Assembly (NCBI GenBank): GCA_964639965.1
Contig: CAZXGI010000022.1
Coordinates: 1-37,827 of the forward strand
Reading direction: 5' to 3'
Length of the DNA: 37,827 nucleotides
DNA from: TMED23 sp964639965
GTDB taxonomy: Bacteria > Pseudomonadota > Alphaproteobacteria > Rhodospirillales > UBA2165
In this document: positions 33,077 through 37,827 of the stretch, piece by piece
Numbering within the stretch: the first letter of the stretch is position 1
Layout of the letters: every line of letters begins with the position of its first letter
Notes under the pieces: model-generated
Seen by the model: the letters and a program-made list of their open reading frames with translations, nothing else
Told to the model about the DNA's origin: nothing
The model's database searches: none
Position numbers and translations under genes: made by a program

Positions 33077-34117
33077 ATGAATAAATATTTAAGACTTTTT
33101 TTAGTTATTAACCTGGTTTTGGCAGCATATTCCGGTGAAGGCTATTCTCAATCTTTGGATGTTGAAAATATTTCTGATAGACTTGGCAGAATAGAGCGTG
33201 ACATTCAAGTTCTCAGCCGCCGTGTATACAAAAGTGAGAAAGTTCCAAATGTTTCGGTTGGAGGCTCTTCATTACCAGCACCAAAGGTTGAAGTTGGTAG
33301 TGCCTATGTCATTCGTTTGGAGGATCGTCTCGCTGAGATAAAGGGTGAATTGCAATCTTCGACTAACCGCATGGAAGGTATTAGTCATAATTTAGACGAG
33401 ATCAAGGGCCGGTTAGATAAACTGGTAAGTGATATTGATTTTCGTTTGACCAGGCTTGAGAACGTTGCCGGTGGAAATGGTGGCGGGCAGTCGCTCGTTA
33501 ATCGGGAGCCAACCCTTTCTGCTGTCCCGCGTGCTGCGGGTGTAAAGAAAATAGGCACTCCAACTGGGGGTCCAGTAGTCTCATCGGGTAAGCCAAGTAT
33601 TCTTGGTAAAATTAGTGAAACAAATTTAAGTGCGCTTAAACGTAAAACAAACGATGCTTCGCAGAATGGACCATCTGCAAATTCAGTTTTACCAGGTATT
33701 GTTGAACAGCAACGAATGATTCTGCCTAAAGGTACCCCCGAAGTTCAGTATCGTTATGCTTTATCAATTTTGCGAAAAACTGAATATAGCAATGCGGAAT
33801 TAGCTTTTTCGGAATTTATCCAGAGGCATCCAAAAGATAGGCTAACGCCAAATGCACGTTATTGGCTAGGTGAGTCATTTTATGTAAGAAAAAATTATAG
33901 ATCCGCCGCCGAAGCTTTTTTGCGCGGGTATCAGCAAGCACCAAAAGGGGTAAAAGCTCCTAGTTCTTTGTTAAAGCTTGGAATGTCGCTTGCAAATATG
34001 AAAAAAAAACAAGATGCATGTGCGACATTTAGCAAGCTTGCCAAGGATTATCCTGATGCTTCAAAAAATATTAAAAAACACCTCAAACGGGAGTTTAAGC
34101 GGTCAAGCTGCGACTAA
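33077..34117 (+). CDS. cpoB: Tol-Pal system protein CpoB (YbgF)
   Basis: Periplasmic coordinator of peptidoglycan synthesis and Tol constriction; 346 residues. Signal peptide MNKYLRLFLVINLVLAAYSG with cleavage around SGEGYSQ, an N-terminal coiled coil in two parts (about 28-55 and 75-130), a Gly/Ser/Pro linker, then TPR repeats from about residue 215 with YRYALSILRKTEYSNAELAF, ARYWLGESFYVRKNYRSAAE and SSLLKLGMSLANMKKKQDAC. Start: ATG 33077 is preferred over 33017, since 20 extra residues would precede the signal peptide. No cytosolic alternative is likely. Confidence 0.88.
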   Translation: MNKYLRLFLVINLVLAAYSGEGYSQSLDVENISDRLGRIERDIQVLSRRVYKSEKVPNVSVGGSSLPAPKVEVGSAYVIRLEDRLAEIKGELQSSTNRMEGISHNLDEIKGRLDKLVSDIDFRLTRLENVAGGNGGGQSLVNREPTLSAVPRAAGVKKIGTPTGGPVVSSGKPSILGKISETNLSALKRKTNDASQNGPSANSVLPGIVEQQRMILPKGTPEVQYRYALSILRKTEYSNAELAFSEFIQRHPKDRLTPNARYWLGESFYVRKNYRSAAEAFLRGYQQAPKGVKAPSSLLKLGMSLANMKKKQDACATFSKLAKDYPDASKNIKKHLKREFKRSSCD

Positions 34118-34145
34118 TGAAGCATTAGATTTAGCATTGGCCCAA

Positions 34146-35417
34146 ATGATTTCTAATGATAGCTTAGACGCTCTATTTGCGCCTTTCCGCAGCCTTTTTC
34201 ATGAAAAAACTTCCATCGCGGTGGCTGTTTCAGGTGGTTCTGATAGTATGGCTTTATGCCTAATGTTATCTAAATGGGCTAGGCGCAAAAACCACGTAAT
34301 TACCGCGCTTACTGTCGATCACGGGTTGCGTAAGAGTTCTAAAAAGGAATCCCAAATGGTATCAAATTGGTTAGCCAACTGGAAGGTTAGCCATAGAATT
34401 TTAAATTGGGAAGGGGAAAAGCCAGTAACCGGCATACAGGAGGCAGCCAGAAAGGCAAGATATCAACTTTTGGCAAGATGGTGCCTTGAGAACAATTTTA
34501 CTGTTTTAATGACGGCTCATCATCTAGATGATCAAGTGGAGACATTTTTAATGCGGGCGAGTTCAGGGAGTGGTTTGGATGGTTTGGCTTCGATGAATTC
34601 CATTGTCCAACTTAATAATTTATTTTTGGTTAGACCACTTTTAGGGGTATCGAAGGCCCTTTTACGTGAATTTTTGAGGGAGAAACAACAAACATGGATT
34701 GAAGACCCTTCAAATCAAAGATTGGAATTTCAGCGTACAAGAATAAGACAAACTATTGAAAAGCTAGAAAATCGGGGATTGTCCTCAGAAAGAATGTTTC
34801 GACTATCAGGCCATTTCAACTCTCTACGCAAACAGCTGGCTGATGTCGTTACTGTATTTTTTGAGAGAGCGGTGCGTATTTTTCCGGACGCTTACTTAGT
34901 TGTGCATTTGGACGTTTTAAAACATCTACCAGACCCAATTTTCGAACGTGTTCTTATTCGAATTATTTCTGAATTGAGCGGCAAGTTTTATCCCCCACGG
35001 CATCGATCCATAAAACATGTTATGGATAATATTAAATCCAGCGAAATGTCCAACTTTACATTAGGGGGGTGTTTTTTTGTCTATAAAGGTTCTACTGTTA
35101 TCGTTTGTAGAGATCCACGATCAATTTCAAAAAGAAAGGTTGTTGCTGGTGATAAATTTTATTGGGATGGCTTGTTTGATGTTGAAATTTTTGGACCAGA
35201 AGGCCCAAAAGGTTGGTTGGGAGCTCTCGGTAAGAAGGGCTGGCTCGAAATAGTTCAAAAATGCCCTGATTTAAAACACGTTTTATTGCCATATTCGGTA
35301 AAAATTACGCTACCTACATTGTTTGATGATTACGGGGTTATTCATGTGCCGGGCTTGAAATATAGGAGCCCTGGACAGCATAACTTGTTTTTATCGATCA
35401 AAAAGAAATCGATATGA
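34146..35417 (+). CDS. tilS: tRNA(Ile)-lysidine synthetase
   Basis: Modifies the wobble C of the CAU-anticodon tRNA-Ile to lysidine, so it reads AUA; essential. It carries the PP-loop AVSGGSDSMALCLML near residue 28, LTVDHGLRK, the conserved GIQEAARKARYQLL and TAHHLDDQVETFLMR. The region after about residue 225 is the variable C-terminal part. 423 residues. Start uncertain: the ATG at 34146 leaves 20 residues before the PP-loop strand and has no good ribosome binding site; upstream in-frame TTG codons, and an ATG overlapping cpoB at 34014, are alternatives. The cpoB stop lies 28 bases upstream. Confidence 0.9.
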   Translation: MISNDSLDALFAPFRSLFHEKTSIAVAVSGGSDSMALCLMLSKWARRKNHVITALTVDHGLRKSSKKESQMVSNWLANWKVSHRILNWEGEKPVTGIQEAARKARYQLLARWCLENNFTVLMTAHHLDDQVETFLMRASSGSGLDGLASMNSIVQLNNLFLVRPLLGVSKALLREFLREKQQTWIEDPSNQRLEFQRTRIRQTIEKLENRGLSSERMFRLSGHFNSLRKQLADVVTVFFERAVRIFPDAYLVVHLDVLKHLPDPIFERVLIRIISELSGKFYPPRHRSIKHVMDNIKSSEMSNFTLGGCFFVYKGSTVIVCRDPRSISKRKVVAGDKFYWDGLFDVEIFGPEGPKGWLGALGKKGWLEIVQKCPDLKHVLLPYSVKITLPTLFDDYGVIHVPGLKYRSPGQHNLFLSIKKKSI

Positions 35418-35472
35418 AACATTCAGTGTCTGCAAAGAGGAAAAATCAGAATAACCAAAAAGATTTCGTATG

Positions 35473-35500
35473 TTGAATATTACATATATGTTGCTAAAAT
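35473..35500 (+). promoter_or_regulatory. ftsH: Candidate ftsH promoter
   Basis: TTGAAT, 16 bases, TAAAAT preceded by TGC, an extended -10. Predicted start near 35507, leader about 90 bases. No sigma-32-like element is seen. Confidence 0.45.
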
Positions 35501-35510
35501 CAACTTTTGA

Positions 35511-35526
35511 ACTATTTTAAAATAGT
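35511..35526. repeat. Perfect 16-base palindrome at the start of the ftsH leader
   Basis: ACTATTTTAAAATAGT is its own reverse complement, located just after the predicted ftsH transcript start. A further hairpin (TTTAACCA ... TGGTTAGA, 35541-35564) follows in the leader. Operator or RNA-structure role possible. Confidence 0.5.
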
Positions 35527-35595
35527 GTTTCAAGATCTTATTTAACCAAATGTTTCTGGTTAGATACTATTCTGCGATTAGGGAAGGTAATAGAT

Positions 35596-37527
35596 TTGAA
35601 TTTTCGGAAAAATATAGCCCTTTGGGTCATTATAGGTTTATTGGTATTTACGTTGTTCAACATGTTCCAAGGCTCCTCGAAACAGGGTCCCTATATGTCA
35701 TTAGCATTTTCTGATTTTCTAGGTGCGGTTGATAGCGGTGATGTGCGTGATGTAACAATACAGGGTCAGAAAGCAACAGGGCATTATGGAGATGGGCGTG
35801 CTTTTAAAACTTTTTTGCCAGAAGACCCAACACTAATCCCTAATTTAAGCAAAAAGGGAATTCACATTAAAGCCATCCCGGTTGAAGATGAATTATCATT
35901 GTTTGGTATCCTCATTTCCTGGTTTCCAATGCTTTTGTTAATTGGTGTGTGGATATTTTTCATGCGTCAGATGCAAGGAGGTGGTGGCAAAGCTATGGGA
36001 TTTGGTAAGTCAAAGGCTAAATTACTTACTGAAAAAACAGGTCGTGTTACGTTTGAGGATGTTGCTGGGATAGATGAGGCAAAGCAAGAACTTGAAGAAA
36101 TAGTTGAATTTCTTAAAGATCCAGCTAAGTATCAACGCTTGGGTGGTAAGATCCCTAAAGGTTGTCTGCTTGTAGGGCCTCCAGGTACTGGTAAGACATT
36201 ATTGGCTCGCGCTATTGCCGGAGAAGCAAATGTTCCATTCTTCACAATCTCCGGATCTGATTTTGTTGAAATGTTCGTTGGTGTTGGAGCGAGCCGTGTT
36301 CGAGATATGTTTGAGCAAGGCAAAAAGAATGCACCTTGCATTATCTTTATCGATGAGTTGGATGCAGTTGGCCGCCACCGAGGTGCAGGATTGGGGGGCG
36401 GCAATGACGAGCGAGAACAAACTCTGAATCAAATGCTGGTTGAGATGGATGGTTTTGAATCTAATGAAGGTGTTATCTTAATAGCAGCAACAAACCGTCC
36501 TGATGTGCTTGATCCGGCTTTATTGCGGCCTGGTCGTTTTGACCGCCAAGTTACTGTTCCCAACCCTGATATTATTGGTCGCGAAAAAATTCTAAAAGTT
36601 CACATGCGTAATGTGCCAATCGCACCAGATGTTAATGCCAAAGTAATAGCGCGTGGTACTCCGGGTTTTTCAGGAGCAGATTTGGCCAATCTGGTTAATG
36701 AGGCTGCGCTATTAGCAGCAAGGACAGGTGGGCGAATGGTCACTATGTCAAACTTTGAGGAGGCCAAAGACAAAGTGATGATGGGATCAGAACGTCGCTC
36801 TATGGTGATGACTAATGATGAAAAAGCTCTAACTGCTTATCATGAAGCGGGTCACGCTATCGTCGGTATTAATGTTCCCAAACATGATCCTCTACATAAA
36901 GTTACAATTATTCCGCGAGGTCGGGCTTTAGGGGTAACTATGTCGTTACCGGAACGTGACAAATATAGTTATTCAAAACTTGAATTGGAGTCCAAACTAG
37001 CGGTTATGTTTGGTGGTAGATTAGCCGAGGAGTTAACTTTTGGGATAGAGAATGTTACGACAGGTGCTGGTAACGATATACAACAAGCAACCAATATGGC
37101 GCGTCGTATGGTTACTGAGTATGGCTTTAGTGATAAGCTCGGTCGGTTGCGTTATACCGATAACGATGAGGAGGTCTTTCTTGGTCATTCAGTGGCACGT
37201 CATAAGAATGTCTCTGATGCAACAGCAAAGTTGATTGATGAAGAGGTTCGTCGACTGATTGAAGAAGCCGAAAATAAAGCTAGGAAGGTTTTGACTGATA
37301 AGGCCGGAGATCTTGAGATGCTTGCTCAGGCTTTGTTGGAATATGAAACATTGACTGGTAGCGAGGTTGACTCCCTTTTAAACGGAGAAGGGGTTTTTCG
37401 ACCAGATTTAAGCGATAGTGATTCAGATAATACTACTAAATCATCTGTTCCGACCAGCGGTAAGGGTTCTAGAAAAGAAGCAGGCAAAGGCTATGATGGC
37501 GATTTGAAGCCTCAAACTGAAGGCTGA
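35596..37527 (+). CDS. ftsH: ATP-dependent zinc metalloprotease FtsH
   Basis: Membrane-anchored AAA+ protease for membrane-protein quality control and heat-shock regulation; 643 residues. Two membrane helices (about 7-23 and 106-123) flank a small periplasmic domain. AAA+ domain: Walker A GPPGTGKT at 194-201, Walker B IIFIDELDAVG, the second region of homology ATNRPDVLDPALLRPGRFDR. Zinc site HEAGH at 416-420. The C-terminal tail (about 595-643) is polar and Ser/Gly-rich. Start: TTG 35596, 8 bases after GGGAAGG; no ATG precedes the first helix. tilS-ftsH-folP order is typical of alphaproteobacteria. Confidence 0.97.
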   Translation: MNFRKNIALWVIIGLLVFTLFNMFQGSSKQGPYMSLAFSDFLGAVDSGDVRDVTIQGQKATGHYGDGRAFKTFLPEDPTLIPNLSKKGIHIKAIPVEDELSLFGILISWFPMLLLIGVWIFFMRQMQGGGGKAMGFGKSKAKLLTEKTGRVTFEDVAGIDEAKQELEEIVEFLKDPAKYQRLGGKIPKGCLLVGPPGTGKTLLARAIAGEANVPFFTISGSDFVEMFVGVGASRVRDMFEQGKKNAPCIIFIDELDAVGRHRGAGLGGGNDEREQTLNQMLVEMDGFESNEGVILIAATNRPDVLDPALLRPGRFDRQVTVPNPDIIGREKILKVHMRNVPIAPDVNAKVIARGTPGFSGADLANLVNEAALLAARTGGRMVTMSNFEEAKDKVMMGSERRSMVMTNDEKALTAYHEAGHAIVGINVPKHDPLHKVTIIPRGRALGVTMSLPERDKYSYSKLELESKLAVMFGGRLAEELTFGIENVTTGAGNDIQQATNMARRMVTEYGFSDKLGRLRYTDNDEEVFLGHSVARHKNVSDATAKLIDEEVRRLIEEAENKARKVLTDKAGDLEMLAQALLEYETLTGSEVDSLLNGEGVFRPDLSDSDSDNTTKSSVPTSGKGSRKEAGKGYDGDLKPQTEG

Positions 37528-37528
37528 T

Positions 37529-37827
37529 TTGCGAAGTTTTGCAAGCTTATCTCTCGATCGACCACTTGTCATGGGTATTGTTAACGTTACGCCAGATAGC
37601 TTTACAGATGGCGGAAAATTTTTTAATCAAGAACGAGCCGTGGCTCATGGTCAGAAATTGATTGAAGAGGGTGCGGATATTATTGATATAGGGGGCGAAT
37701 CAACTCGCCCCGGGGCATTTCCAGTTGATCCAGATGAGGAAATAAGACGTATCATACCTGTGATACGCGAAATGGCTAAATTTGGAGCAATAATTTCAGT
37801 GGACACTCGTCATTCTGAAGTAATGGA
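37529..37827 (+). CDS. folP: Dihydropteroate synthase, 3'-truncated by the window edge
   Basis: Folate synthesis: joins p-aminobenzoate with dihydropterin pyrophosphate. About 99 codons are visible. The first signature VMGIVNVTPDSFTDGG lies near residue 15, then GADIIDIGGESTRPGA (second signature) and SVDTRH. The start is probably TTG 37529, one base after the ftsH stop; the preceding frame is closed at 37505-37507. The ATG at 37571 would cut off the first beta-strand. It follows ftsH, as in E. coli and many alphaproteobacteria. Confidence 0.93.
   Translation, partial: MRSFASLSLDRPLVMGIVNVTPDSFTDGGKFFNQERAVAHGQKLIEEGADIIDIGGESTRPGAFPVDPDEEIRRIIPVIREMAKFGAIISVDTRHSEVM

Noticed and set aside
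1..37827. Mobile elements, prophage, toxin-antitoxin or CRISPR content
   Set aside because: No transposase, integrase, terminal repeats, tRNA-adjacent att site or spaced direct repeats were found on reading both strands.

Overview
The window is an AT-rich stretch of an alphaproteobacterial chromosome, entirely housekeeping in character. The lineage call rests on several markers: a COQ9-family gene, a three-part transhydrogenase (pntAA/pntAB/pntB), a DUF1013 (TrcR-type) regulator beside a DUF1192 gene, a zapA / 6S RNA / 5-formyl-THF cyclo-ligase block, and the order ruvCAB-ybgC-tolQRAB-pal-cpoB-tilS-ftsH-folP. That layout is most familiar from Rhodospirillales-like alphaproteobacteria. The low GC suggests an uncultured, possibly marine member, but this is inference. 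I see no insertion sequence, prophage, CRISPR array, tRNA or rRNA. The first gene (pyk) lacks its 5' end and the last (folP) lacks its 3' end.

Layout. 1-7.2 kb: pyruvate kinase, an AEC permease, a convergent long-chain acyl-CoA ligase, then an M3 peptidase followed at once by an ABC1/AarF-type kinase. 7.4-10.3 kb: the proton-translocating transhydrogenase operon. 10.4-15 kb: rpsU, a def-COQ9 pair, a lone purE, a TIGR02444 gene, trcR, a DUF1192 gene and rpmE. 15.2-18.6 kb: a minus-strand cluster of a MotA/ExbB-like channel, a MotB/OmpA-like protein with a long coiled coil, and a secreted OmpA-domain protein; this is the least explained system here. 18.8-22.6 kb: inositol monophosphatase, efp, thiE, a VOC protein and gap. 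22.8-25.1 kb: a coiled-coil DUF4164-like gene, zapA, 6S RNA with its own promoter, 5-FCL and a YmdB-type phosphoesterase. 25.2-28.6 kb: yebC, ruvC, ruvA, ruvB, ybgC. 28.6-34.1 kb: the Tol-Pal machine. 34.1-37.8 kb: tilS, ftsH, folP.

How it works together. The Tol genes follow ruvB-ybgC almost without gaps and encode a proton-powered envelope-constriction complex. The separate MotA/MotB-like cluster looks like a second ion-driven, peptidoglycan-anchored machine. Several genes start with TTG (zapA-upstream gene, 5-FCL, tolA, ftsH, folP), and a few have recognisable TTGNNN-N17-TATNNN promoters. Points worth following up are the MotA/MotB/OmpA cluster, a PurE lacking a conserved histidine and without purK beside it, the 6S RNA transcription unit, palindromes at the purE and ftsH promoters, a strong hairpin between pal and cpoB, and an isolated gap gene.
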